A DNA stretch of 64,000 nucleotides from Solirubrum puertoriconensis (GCF_001483135.1 NZ_LNAL01000006.1:434003-498002), one strand, 5' to 3'. Positions 46,490 through 54,435 are shown, numbered from the stretch's first letter. The notes: generated from the letters alone by a model not told the origin. Program-made: numbers and translations.

Positions 46490-46832
46490 GCGTTAGTGCT
46501 TGCGGCTTAGAGCTTCGTGCCTGTTGCCTAATGCTTTGCGTAAATGCAGTTGAAGAAAAAAGAGTAACCCGGTACGCTGGCAACGTGTTGGTGGCTTGTA
46601 GCCCCGGCACGAAGCACTAGGTACTAAGCAGTAAAAAACCGAAATTAAGGCCCGCAAAGATACCCCAACGGGGGTGTTTTGGTTGTTGAATTGTTCGTTG
46701 GTCGCGGAGGAAGGTCCTCCGACGCCAAGCCTAACCGGCGCCTACGGGTGTCAGCCCTTGTGTGTTAGTACCTTGGGGTTCCGGTAATCGGCAAGCAACA
46801 CTACCGCCCTAAACTTATTTAGCCGATGTAGT
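46490..46832. other. 343-bp divergent spacer between speA and the arginase-family gene
   Basis: Carries the speA promoter (46655-46662) and a leader in which GCTTCGTGCC and GGCACGAAGC can pair across 84 nt, extended by CTTAG/CTAAG. A smaller CGGAGGA/TCCTCCG hairpin (46704-46721) is on the arginase side. No gene is seen. Confidence 0.6.
46655..46662 (-). promoter_or_regulatory. -7 box TATCTTTG for speA
   Basis: On the minus strand TATCTTTG predicts a start near 46648 and a leader of about 160 nt. Confidence 0.5.
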
Positions 46833-47810
46833 ATGCGACGAATTAAACTCATTGAAGTGCGGTCCGAACTAGGGGCTGGCACCCGCGGGGCAAGCCTGGG
46901 CATCGATGCTCTTAAAGTGGCCTGCTTAAACAAAGGTTCCGATTACTTCCGCCGCTTCAACGCCGTGGCAGTGCCCGACCAGAACCACGTGCTGTTCGAT
47001 AAAAATCACTTCCCCTACGCGAAGCATATCGACAGCATTTACACCGTGCTCAAAGGCATTGCCAACACGGTAGAGCAAACCCTGCGGTTTGGGGAGTTTC
47101 CGCTGGTGCTGGCGGGCGACCACAGCAACGCCGCTGGTACCATTGCGGGCATTAAGGCCGCGTACCCTCACAAAACCCTTGGCGTGGTATGGATTGATGC
47201 CCACGCCGACATCCACTCGCCCTACACCACGCCCTCGGGCAATGTGCACGGCATGCCGCTGGCCATGGCCCTAGGTGCCGACCACCGCGAGCTGCAGCAC
47301 AACCAAGTAGAGCCCGAAACGGAGTTCTTCTGGCGCAAAATCAAGAACCTGGGCGAAGAAGGCCCCAAGGTTACGCCCGACCACCTGGTGTATGTGGTAG
47401 TGCGCGACACCGAGATGGAGGAAGACGCCATTATCGCGCAGCACGGCATCCGTAACTACAAGCTCGATGAGTTCCGGGCCAAAGGCCCCCGGCAAGTTGC
47501 GCGCGAGATTTACGAGCAGCTGCGCTTCTGCGACCTGGTGTACATCTCCTTCGACGTCGATTCGCTCGACTCGCGCTTCAGCAAAGGCACCGGCACGCCT
47601 GTTGAACTGGGCCTCGACGTGGGCGAAGCCAAAGCCTTGTGCCGCGCCCTGCTTGAAAACGACCGCGTAGTATGCTTCGAGATGGTGGAAATCAACCCCA
47701 CGCTCGACTCCGAAAACACCATGGCCGGCAACGCTTTCGAAATTCTGGAAGCGGCTACCGAGGCTATTCAGGAGCGCCTGCGCCTCGACGACATGGTGAC
47801 CGGACGCTAA
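46833..47810 (+). CDS. arginase/agmatinase-family ureohydrolase
   Basis: 325 residues with the binuclear Mn site of ureohydrolases: LVLAGDHSNAAGT (first His), WIDAHADIHSP (Asp-His-Asp), and YISFDVDSLDSRFS (Asp-x-Asp). The C-terminal block has FEMVEINPTLDSENTMAG, where family members usually read E-x-NP. The start RRIKLIEVRSELGAGTRGASLG is typical of the Bacteroidota arginase branch. The divergent arginine decarboxylase makes agmatinase activity (agmatine to putrescine and urea) a fair alternative to arginase. I leave the substrate open. Confidence 0.9.
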   Translation: MRRIKLIEVRSELGAGTRGASLGIDALKVACLNKGSDYFRRFNAVAVPDQNHVLFDKNHFPYAKHIDSIYTVLKGIANTVEQTLRFGEFPLVLAGDHSNAAGTIAGIKAAYPHKTLGVVWIDAHADIHSPYTTPSGNVHGMPLAMALGADHRELQHNQVEPETEFFWRKIKNLGEEGPKVTPDHLVYVVVRDTEMEEDAIIAQHGIRNYKLDEFRAKGPRQVAREIYEQLRFCDLVYISFDVDSLDSRFSKGTGTPVELGLDVGEAKALCRALLENDRVVCFEMVEINPTLDSENTMAGNAFEILEAATEAIQERLRLDDMVTGR

Positions 47811-47839
47811 AGCCGGAAACTTATTGTTGGCATTGTGCT

Positions 47840-47890
47840 AAAAGCGGATACATTCGTGAAAACCAGTTGCGTTTGTATCCGCTTTTCTTG
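47840..47890 (+). terminator. rho-independent terminator after the arginase-family gene
   Basis: AAAAGCGGATACA pairs perfectly with TGTATCCGCTTTT across a 21-nt loop, then CTTG. It sits just 9 bp before the next ATG. Confidence 0.75.
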
Positions 47891-47898
47891 CTGTTGCC

Positions 47899-48348
47899 AT
47901 GAATTCGTACGCGCTTCTGAGCGCCCTAGGTGCTGCCGTCCTGCTAGAGGCTTGCACCGGCCCGTCGGCCACTACATCGGGCAGCCGTGGGCAAGCTAAC
48001 ACCGCTGCCGTGCGCGACTCCGTAACCGGCACCGTGGCTTACCGCGAGCGAATTGCCCTGCCGCCCAACGCGGTGCTGCGCGTGCAACTGCAGGATGTAA
48101 GCCGACAAGACGCACCGGCCATCGAGTTGGCTTCGGCTACTGTTGAAGCCAAAGGCCGGCAAGTGCCGCTGCCCTTTGTCTTGCTCTACGACACGGTTCG
48201 CATCGACCCTACCAACACCTATGCCGTGCAAGCTCGTATCGAGGTCGATGGCAAGCTCATGTTCACCAATGATTCGGCTTACCCCGTAATCACCCGCGGT
48301 AATCCTAAGCAGGTGCAGATGATGCTACGCCGCGCCTCGGGGCAGTAG
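47899..48348 (+). CDS. YbaY-family lipoprotein
   Basis: 149 residues. Lipobox LLEAC places the modified Cys near residue 19. The mature part VTGTVAYRERIALPPNAVLRVQLQDVSRQDAPA is the YbaY (type III secretion lipoprotein-like) beta domain, followed by LPFVLLYDTVRIDPTNTYAVQARIEVDGKLMFTNDS-type strands, here split by normal loops. The family coats the periplasmic face or outer membrane and has no settled function. It sits directly behind a terminator and has no recognisable -7 box of its own. Confidence 0.88.
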   Translation: MNSYALLSALGAAVLLEACTGPSATTSGSRGQANTAAVRDSVTGTVAYRERIALPPNAVLRVQLQDVSRQDAPAIELASATVEAKGRQVPLPFVLLYDTVRIDPTNTYAVQARIEVDGKLMFTNDSAYPVITRGNPKQVQMMLRRASGQ

Positions 48349-48353
48349 AAGCC

Positions 48354-48378
48354 AGTAGCGCGGGCTTCAGCCCGCGTG
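48354..48378 (+). repeat. REP-like palindrome, unit 1
   Basis: AGTAGCGCGGGCTTCAGCCC with an 8-bp arm CGCGGGCT and complement around TC. Directly behind the YbaY gene. Confidence 0.65.
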
Positions 48379-48432
48379 TAGGAGAACTTATTCGCTGAGG
48401 TGGCTATGCGCGGTACCAATCGTGCTAGCAAA

Positions 48433-48455
48433 CGCGGGCTAAAGCCCACGCTACA
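48433..48455 (-). repeat. REP-like palindrome, unit 2 (inverted)
   Basis: CGCGGGCTAAAGCCCACG followed by CTACA. On the minus strand it reads TGTAGCGTGGGCTTTAGCCC, matching unit 1. Confidence 0.65.
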
Positions 48456-48660
48456 CCGTACTGCGTCACTGCGTCCCTAAGGTCAGAAAACAGAAGTTAC
48501 TAGCCAGAGATGCAGACTGCAACCGGAGGTCGGCGTAGCCGCGTTTATGCTACAGTTGTGTAACGGTGAAATCAGCTGCAACCGAACGACTCAGAAGCTA
48601 AAAATCGGTGCTAGCCGCAGAAACGAAGTTCGGCGTAGCCAATCGGTGTAAATCCGTGAT

Positions 48661-48668
48661 TAGCTTTG
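48661..48668 (+). promoter_or_regulatory. -7 box TAGCTTTG upstream of the argS leader ORF
   Basis: Exact TAnnTTTG match; the next GTG is 5 nt beyond it. A clear -33 TTG is missing. Confidence 0.45.
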
Positions 48669-48673
48669 CGGCC

Positions 48674-48748
48674 GTGAAACCGCTGCCTGTCTTCGTATTG
48701 AACTCGCTGGTGCGGTCGTTTCGGAGCCGAAACGAGCGACGAATGTAG
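48674..48748 (+). CDS. possible arginine-rich leader peptide of argS
   Basis: 24 codons from GTG to TAG. The last half reads LVRSFRSRNERRM, five Arg in the last eleven residues, all encoded by CGG or CGA, codons used less than CGC/CGT in the neighbouring genes. It follows a -7 box by 5 nt, as in a leaderless mRNA, and precedes argS by 139 nt. A perfect hairpin (TCGTTTCGG/CCGAAACGA) overlaps the Arg codons, and a REP-like palindrome follows. Part of the Arg content could be a by-product of that inverted repeat, and a 24-codon frame can occur by chance. Confidence 0.3.
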   Translation: MKPLPVFVLNSLVRSFRSRNERRM

Positions 48749-48768
48749 CGTAAGCCTTCAGCTTGCGC
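48744..48768 (+). repeat. REP-like palindrome, unit 3 (diverged)
   Basis: TGTAGCGTAAGCCTTCAGCT, with arms GCGTAAGC and GCTTGCGC. Same TGTAGCG head as units 1 and 2, but the stem has drifted with compensating changes. Confidence 0.55.
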
Positions 48769-48887
48769 GGCCGCTGCTCGTGGCCGCCGCGAAGGTTTAC
48801 GCCAGCGTCCGATTTTAGCTCCTAAACCAACAGTATTTCAGCGCGCCGCCAATCGGTACCAGCGCGTCGACATAAAACCCGCACCCT

Positions 48888-50678
48888 GTGCAACAACTCG
48901 AACAAGACCTCAAAGCTGCGCTGAGCGCGGCCATTCAGCAAGTATTTGGTGCTGCCGTGCCAGCCGAGCAGCTCACCATTCAGCCCACGCGCAAAGACTT
49001 CGCGGGTACCTTCACGCTGGTTACGTTTCCGCTCACCAAAGCCCTAGGTAAAGGCCCCGAGCAAATCGGCCAGGCCCTGGGCGAGTGGCTGCAGGCCAAC
49101 GAGCCGCGCGTAAACGGCTTCAACGTGGTGAAAGGCTTCCTGAACCTGGAAATTGCTGATGCCGAATGGTTACGGCTGCTGCGCCAGCTGCGCGCCCAGG
49201 ACATTGCCGCCCCCGTGCAAACCGGTGGCCCCCAGCGTGTGGTGGTGGAGTACTCGTCGCCCAACACCAACAAGCCGTTGCACCTAGGCCACTTGCGCAA
49301 CAACTTTTTGGGTTACTCGGTGGCCGAAATTCTGAAAGCCACTGGCGCCACCGTTACCAAGGCCAACTTGGTAAACGACCGCGGCATCCACATCTGTAAG
49401 TCGATGCTGGCGTACCAGCAGTACGGCCAGGGCGAAACCCCGCAGAGCGCCGGCATTAAAGGCGACCACCTCATCGGCAAGTACTACGTGCTGTTCGAGA
49501 AGCACTACCGCGAGCAAATCAAGCAGCTCGAGGCCGAAGGCGTATCGAACGAAGTAGCCAAGCGCGAAGCTCCGCTGATGCGCCACGCGCAGGAAATGCT
49601 GCAGGCGTGGGAAGCCGGCGACGAGGAAGTAGTAAGCCTGTGGCGCCAGATGAACGGCTGGGTGTACGAAGGCTTCAACGACACGTACCAGCGCATTGGT
49701 GTCGATTTCGACAAGTTCTACTACGAGTCGGAAACGTACCTGCTGGGCAAAGAGCGGGTAGAAGAGGGCTTGGCCAAGGGCGTGTTCTTCCGCAAGGACG
49801 ACGGCTCGGTGTGGGTCGACCTCACCGACGAAGGCCTCGACCAGAAGCTGCTGCTCCGCGCCGACGGCACCTCGGTGTACATGACGCAGGACCTAGGTAC
49901 CGCCGAGCTGAAGTACCAGGACTACCAGTACGATTCGTCCGTCTACGTCATCGCCGACGAGCAGAACTACCACATGCAGGTGCTCAAGCTCGTGCTGAAA
50001 AAGCTGGGCAAGCCCTACGCCGATGCCATTTACCACCTGAGCTACGGCATGGTCGATCTGCCCTCGGGCAAGATGAAGTCGCGCGAAGGCACCGTGGTAG
50101 ACGCCGACGAGCTGGTGCAGGAAGTAACCGATGCCGCCAAGCAAACGACCGCCGAGCTAGGCAAAATTGAGGGCCTGAGCGAGCAGGAGGCCAACCAGCT
50201 ATTCCACACGCTGGGCCTAGGTGCGCTCAAGTACTACCTGCTGAAGGTAGACCCCAAGAAGCGTATGCTGTTTGACCCGAACGAGTCGGTGCAGTTGCAG
50301 GGCCACACGGGGCCGTTTATTCAGTACACCCACGCCCGCATTTCGCAACTGCGCCGCAAGGCCGCCGAAATGGGCATCCGGCCCGAGCTGACGGAAGGCG
50401 TTGCCACGCTGCACGAAACCGAGCGCGACGTGGTGCAGGCGTTGGCCAGCTACGCATCGGCCGTGGCCGAGGCGGCCCGTACGTACTCGCCGGCCGTTAT
50501 TGCCCAGTACGCCTACGATTTGGCCAAAACTTACAACCGCTTCTACACCGAAGTACCAGTGCTGCCCGAGCCCGACGCGGCCAAGCGCAGCCTGCGCGTA
50601 GCCCTGTCGGCGCAGGTGGCCGACACGCTGCGGCAAAGCCTAAAGCTACTCGGCATCACGGCGCCCGAGCGGATGTAA
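48888..50678 (+). CDS. argS: arginine--tRNA ligase
   Basis: 596 residues, class I synthetase. An N-terminal Add-1 domain of about 100 residues is followed by VVEYSSPNTNKPLHLGHLRN, with the HIGH motif as HLGH. The usual KMSKS site reads SGKMKSREGTVV, as in many ArgRS proteins. The C-terminal DALR domain begins near QYTHARISQLRRKA and ends with ALSAQVADTLRQSLKLLGI. The start is GTG; no ATG is near and the Q-Q-L-E-Q-D-L-K start fits the family. The spacer upstream contains possible regulatory structures. Confidence 0.98.
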   Translation: MQQLEQDLKAALSAAIQQVFGAAVPAEQLTIQPTRKDFAGTFTLVTFPLTKALGKGPEQIGQALGEWLQANEPRVNGFNVVKGFLNLEIADAEWLRLLRQLRAQDIAAPVQTGGPQRVVVEYSSPNTNKPLHLGHLRNNFLGYSVAEILKATGATVTKANLVNDRGIHICKSMLAYQQYGQGETPQSAGIKGDHLIGKYYVLFEKHYREQIKQLEAEGVSNEVAKREAPLMRHAQEMLQAWEAGDEEVVSLWRQMNGWVYEGFNDTYQRIGVDFDKFYYESETYLLGKERVEEGLAKGVFFRKDDGSVWVDLTDEGLDQKLLLRADGTSVYMTQDLGTAELKYQDYQYDSSVYVIADEQNYHMQVLKLVLKKLGKPYADAIYHLSYGMVDLPSGKMKSREGTVVDADELVQEVTDAAKQTTAELGKIEGLSEQEANQLFHTLGLGALKYYLLKVDPKKRMLFDPNESVQLQGHTGPFIQYTHARISQLRRKAAEMGIRPELTEGVATLHETERDVVQALASYASAVAEAARTYSPAVIAQYAYDLAKTYNRFYTEVPVLPEPDAAKRSLRVALSAQVADTLRQSLKLLGITAPERM

Positions 50679-50687
50679 ACCCTTCTA

Positions 50688-50718
50688 CAGAACGCGCTTC
50701 GGCGCGTTCTGCTTTTTT
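50688..50718 (+). terminator. rho-independent terminator of argS
   Basis: CAGAACGCGC pairs perfectly with GCGCGTTCTG around TTCG, a stable tetraloop, followed by C and six T. Confidence 0.95.
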
Positions 50719-50766
50719 ACTAATACGCTGAACGTGCCACCTAGGCGCGTTTACCTAAGCTTCCGA

Positions 50767-51348
50767 ATGAAATCAATTGCAGTTTATTGCGGCTCCAGCG
50801 CCGGCACCGATGTGCGCTACCGCGAGCACGCCACCCAAGTAGGCCAAACGTTTGCCCAGCGCGGCATTACGCTGGTGTACGGAGGCGGCAACGTGGGCCT
50901 GATGGGCGACGTAGCCGATGCCACCATGGCCAGCGGTGGCCAGGCCATTGGCATTATCCCCGGCTTCCTCAAAGACAAAGAAGTGGCGCACCTAGGGTTG
51001 ACGCAGCTTGAGGTGGTAGAGAACATGCACCAGCGCAAGCTGCGCATGGCCGAGCTAGCCGAAGGCTTTATTGCCATGCCCGGCGGATTCGGTACCTTGG
51101 AAGAGTTGTTTGAGGTGCTTACCTGGGGCCAGCTCGGCCTGCACCGCAAGCCCATTGGCTTGCTGAACGTGGCTGGCTTCTACGATGCACTTATTCATCT
51201 GCTCGACCACATGGTGCTGCAAGGCTTGCTACGGCCCGAAAACCGCCGCCAGCTGCTCGTGGCCGACAATGTGGATGATTTGCTGGCCCAAATGCAGGCT
51301 TGGCAGCCCAGCAGCGTGGAAAAATGGCTAACGCCGAGCCGCACCTAG
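50767..51348 (+). CDS. LOG-family (TIGR00730) Rossmann protein
   Basis: 193 residues from the ATG; an upstream in-frame codon at 50734 adds eleven without family support. Motifs: VYCGSSAGTD at the start, YGGGNVGLMGDVADA near residue 48, and the signature MPGGFGTLEELFEVLTW near residue 103. Members hydrolyse cytokinin riboside monophosphates or other nucleotides to base and ribose 5-phosphate. The catalytic Arg and Glu of the PGGxGTxxE site are present (NMHQRKLRMAE; LEE). The TAG stop is within CCTAGG. Confidence 0.93.
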   Translation: MKSIAVYCGSSAGTDVRYREHATQVGQTFAQRGITLVYGGGNVGLMGDVADATMASGGQAIGIIPGFLKDKEVAHLGLTQLEVVENMHQRKLRMAELAEGFIAMPGGFGTLEELFEVLTWGQLGLHRKPIGLLNVAGFYDALIHLLDHMVLQGLLRPENRRQLLVADNVDDLLAQMQAWQPSSVEKWLTPSRT

Positions 51349-51427
51349 GAGTTGCTTCAAACAACGGTGCCCCAATGGGGTTAGTGCCTCGAATTCGCTT
51401 CCGCTCTCATTTACACCACCGTCAGAC

Positions 51428-52033
51428 ATGAAATCTTTAGTACTCTACTCTTTGGCCGGCGCGCTGGCTGCCTGTGGCGCCCGCTCGGCTTCAACCAACG
51501 ACAAGCCCAACACCATGGCCGAAACGCCCGCTGCCACCACCGAAACCGCTGCCGCTCGCAGCACCGTGTACGACTTTACCGTTACCGACATCAACGGCAA
51601 GCCGGTGCAGCTCAGCCAATACAAAGGCAAAAAGCTGCTGATTGTGAATACGGCTTCGGAATGCGGCTACACCCCGCAGTACAAAGAGCTGGAAGAGCTG
51701 TATAAAAAGCACGGTGACCGGGTAACCGTGTTGGGTTTTCCGGCCAATAACTTCGGTGGGCAAGAGCCCGGCACCAATGAGCAGATTGCCTCATTTTGCG
51801 AGAAGAACTACGGCGTTACGTTCCCGCTCTTCAGCAAAGTATCAGTGAAAGGCGACGACACTGCTCCGCTGTACCAGTTCTTGGGCGATAGGGCCAAGAA
51901 CGGCTACACCGACGAAAAGCCCACCTGGAACTTCTGCAAGTACCTCATCAACGAGCAAGGCCAAGTGGTAGGCTTCTACCCATCCAAAGTAAAGCCGATG
52001 AGCGAAGAGCTGGTATCGGCTATTATGAAGTAA
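51428..52033 (+). CDS. glutathione peroxidase-family lipoprotein
   Basis: 201 residues. The N-terminus MKSLVLYSLAGALAAC is a lipoprotein signal (Cys 16), followed by an Ala/Thr-rich linker, so the enzyme is tethered in the periplasm or outer membrane. The GPx fold has the peroxidatic Cys 79 in NTASECGYTPQY, the GFPANNFGGQEPG segment with Gln, FCEKNYGVTFPLF with the resolving Cys, and WNFCKYLI with the Trp-Asn of the catalytic set. A Cys-type, thioredoxin-dependent peroxide reductase is likely. It stands alone. Confidence 0.95.
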   Translation: MKSLVLYSLAGALAACGARSASTNDKPNTMAETPAATTETAAARSTVYDFTVTDINGKPVQLSQYKGKKLLIVNTASECGYTPQYKELEELYKKHGDRVTVLGFPANNFGGQEPGTNEQIASFCEKNYGVTFPLFSKVSVKGDDTAPLYQFLGDRAKNGYTDEKPTWNFCKYLINEQGQVVGFYPSKVKPMSEELVSAIMK

Positions 52034-52111
52034 CCGGCTACCACAAACGCTGGTTGGTAAAGTAGGTTACCAACTGTTTAGGCTGTTAGTAAACAAGGTT
52101 ACCAACGTTGT

Positions 52112-52133
52112 AAGAGCCTGATGAAGAGGCTCT
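52112..52133 (+). other. hairpin between gpx and menA
   Basis: GAGCCT and AGGCTC pair around GATGAAG. A GTTGGTAA/TTACCAAC pair (52051-52072) lies upstream. No T run follows, so termination is uncertain. Confidence 0.4.
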
Positions 52134-52148
52134 AAACCGCGCTACGCT

Positions 52149-53084
52149 TTGACAACCTCTTCCGATATTACTCCGCGAAACCCAAGCCTCATCGGGGCTT
52201 GGGTTTCGGCTTTCCGGCCGCGCACCTTGCCGTTGGCCCTGGCCAGTATCCTAATGGGCGGCTTTCTGGCCGCCAGCCGCCACGAGTTCAACGGGGCGGT
52301 GATTGGGCTTGCTGCCCTTACCACGGTGCTGCTGCAAGTGCTCAGCAACCTCGCCAACGACTACGGCGACTCGCAAAACGGCGCCGACAGCGTGCACCGC
52401 GAGGGGCCGCAGCGTGCCGTGCAGAGCGGCGCTATTTCGCCGGCGGCCATGAAGCAGGGCATGTACGTGTTCGGCGTCTTGTCGCTGGCTTCGGGCTTGC
52501 TGCTGCTGTGGGTTGCCCTAGGTGCCTCGGGGCTGTGGCTGTTTATGGGCTTTCTGCTGCTGGGCTTGGGTGCCATTTGGGCGGCCATCAACTACACGGC
52601 CGGCGCCCGGCCCTACGGCTACGCCGGGCTAGGCGATGTATCGGTGTTTTTGTTTTTTGGATTGGTGGGCGTGTGCGGCAGCTACTTTCTGCAAACCCGC
52701 GAGCTGCCCTACGAGGTGCTGCTACCGGCCATCAGTCTGGGCTGCTTTTCCACGGCGGTGCTGAACGTGAACAACATTCGCGACATGCGCTCCGATGAGC
52801 TGGCCGGCAAGATTACCATTCCGGTGCGCCTAGGTGCCCGCCGAGCCCGCGTGTACCACTGGCTGCTGTTGCTGCTGGGCCTAGGTGCCGCGGTGGTGTA
52901 CGTGCTGCAGCACTACTGCTCGCCGTGGCAGTGGCTGTTTGTGGGCGCGGTGCCGCTGCTGCTGTTCAACGGCGTGCAGGTCTGGAAACGGCAGCAATCG
53001 ATGCAGCTCGACCCATTGCTGAAGCAAATGGCCATGAGCACCCTGCTCTTTGTGCTGCTGTTCGGTATTGGGCAGATGCTGTGA
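52149..53084 (+). CDS. menA: 1,4-dihydroxy-2-naphthoate polyprenyltransferase
   Basis: 311 residues with eight to nine membrane helices. It attaches the polyprenyl tail to DHNA in menaquinone synthesis. Substrate-site motifs: LSNLANDYGDSQNGADSVHR (NDxxDxxxD) near residue 70 and NNIRDMRSDELAGKITIPVRLG near residue 205 (second Asp motif). FRPRTLPLALASILMG is the usual MenA opening. The start is TTG; no ATG fits. Upstream dxs and this gene both serve menaquinone supply, though they are not linked. The CCTAGGTGCC heptamer context occurs three times in the gene. Confidence 0.95.
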   Translation: MTTSSDITPRNPSLIGAWVSAFRPRTLPLALASILMGGFLAASRHEFNGAVIGLAALTTVLLQVLSNLANDYGDSQNGADSVHREGPQRAVQSGAISPAAMKQGMYVFGVLSLASGLLLLWVALGASGLWLFMGFLLLGLGAIWAAINYTAGARPYGYAGLGDVSVFLFFGLVGVCGSYFLQTRELPYEVLLPAISLGCFSTAVLNVNNIRDMRSDELAGKITIPVRLGARRARVYHWLLLLLGLGAAVVYVLQHYCSPWQWLFVGAVPLLLFNGVQVWKRQQSMQLDPLLKQMAMSTLLFVLLFGIGQML

Positions 53085-53128
53085 GCTACTTCCTGTTAAC
53101 GCCGTAGAGCGTTAAGTCAAATACAAAA

Positions 53129-53161
53129 CAACAACGGCCGCTTGATTAGCGGCCGTTGTTG
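53129..53161. terminator. bidirectional terminator between menA and the light-sensing operon
   Basis: CAACAACGGCCGCT pairs perfectly with its complement around TGATT. Confidence 0.85.
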
Positions 53162-53181
53162 ATAGTAATGTCTGCGGATAA

Positions 53182-54435
53182 TTACCCGCGCAAGTAAATC
53201 CTGAAAGTGGTGCCGGTGCCTTCTTGGCTTTCGACCTCGATGCGGCCGCCGTGCGATTGTACCAACCGGTTCACCAGAAACAAGCCGACACCGGTGCCGT
53301 CGCTGGCTTGCGGGTGGAAGCGGCGAAACAACTGAAACAGCTCTGCACCGTGCCGCTCCAAGTTCATACCTAGGCCATTGTCGCGAATTTCGAGCACGGG
53401 TTGGCCTGCCAGCACTCGGGTTTGTAGGCTGATTTGCGGCAGGCGCTCGGGGTGGCGGTATTTAAGGGCGTTGCTGAGCAGGTTGTGCAGAATGGTGCGC
53501 AGGTTGCTCCGCACGTACAACACTTCGGGCAACTCGGCAAAGTCGCAGCAAACGGCGGCTTGGCTTTCCTGCACTTGCGGTCGAATTGCCTGCATCACCT
53601 CGTTGGCAATTTCCGGAAGTTGCACCAGCTCTGCGGTGTTTTCGCCGGGTTGGCGCTGCTCCTGCACCACGGCAGTTAGCCCATCAATAGTACTCGACAA
53701 ATCGCGCAACGACGACTCCACCAACTGCAACACCATCGATTCGTCGGGGTCGTCGAAGGTGGCGCTGCGGCGCAGCTCGTCGAACAGGCCGCTGAGGTTA
53801 CTGACCGGCTGTTTCAGGTCGTGCGAGGCCGCGTACACAAAATTGTCGAGGTCGGCATTGGTGCGGGCCAGCTGTTGGTTGGCCGTATCCAGGGCTTGGT
53901 TGCGGGCCTGAATGGCCGCATTGGCCGAGGTAAGCTGGTCGTTGCTCTGCTGCAACTGCCGGCGCGTTTCGTTGAGTTCGTAGAGCGAATCGCGCAACTG
54001 CTGGTTTACGGATTGCAGCTGCCGATGGTGCTGGGCTACGTGCTGGCGCCACTCGTTCTTTTCAATAGCGTGAAGGACCGTCTTAGCGAGCAACTCCTGA
54101 TCGAAATGGCCTTTGACGAGGTAATCGAGCGCCCCGTTGTTGAGCGCGCGTACCGCTAGCTGTTCGCTGCCGCCACCCGTAATCATTATCACGCACAGGG
54201 TTTCGGGCGGCGAGATGCGCTTAAAGTCGCTGAGCAGCGACAGGCCGTCGGTATCGTGCAGGTTGTAATCGAGCAGCACGCAATCGGGCTGGTGCTGGGC
54301 AAACAAAGCCAAGCCCTCTTCGCCCGAAGCGGCCTCGTATATTTCGAAAGTTTGTAACTCGGGCTGTTTGCGCAAGTAGCGCTTGTACAGCATCCGATCG
54401 TACTCGTTGTCGTCGACGAGAAAGATCTTCTTCAC
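53182..54435 (-). CDS. receiver-histidine kinase hybrid
   Basis: 417 residues. An N-terminal receiver domain (DDNEYDR; phospho-Asp 56 in VLLDYNLHD; Lys in YLVKGH) is joined by a long coiled coil (about residues 130-195, rich in Q and N) to a HisKA domain with YAASHDLKQP (His 205) and an HATPase domain with N box ILHNLLSNALKYR, G1 DNGLGM and G2 GTGVGLFLV. No membrane segment or sensor domain is present, so input must come through the receiver. It follows the single-domain regulator by 10 bp in the phytochrome operon and is probably a second relay after the photoreceptor. Confidence 0.93.
   Translation of the reverse strand: MKKIFLVDDNEYDRMLYKRYLRKQPELQTFEIYEAASGEEGLALFAQHQPDCVLLDYNLHDTDGLSLLSDFKRISPPETLCVIMITGGGSEQLAVRALNNGALDYLVKGHFDQELLAKTVLHAIEKNEWRQHVAQHHRQLQSVNQQLRDSLYELNETRRQLQQSNDQLTSANAAIQARNQALDTANQQLARTNADLDNFVYAASHDLKQPVSNLSGLFDELRRSATFDDPDESMVLQLVESSLRDLSSTIDGLTAVVQEQRQPGENTAELVQLPEIANEVMQAIRPQVQESQAAVCCDFAELPEVLYVRSNLRTILHNLLSNALKYRHPERLPQISLQTRVLAGQPVLEIRDNGLGMNLERHGAELFQLFRRFHPQASDGTGVGLFLVNRLVQSHGGRIEVESQEGTGTTFRIYLRG

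Larger units (their letters stand above)
48349..48887. other. 539-bp region upstream of argS
   Basis: Contains three REP-like palindromes, a perfect 9-bp hairpin, a TAGCTTTG box and a 24-codon Arg-rich frame. There is no longer ORF. Two short phrases (GGCGTAGCC, AATCGGTG) occur twice, which suggests old repeat material. Confidence 0.6.
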
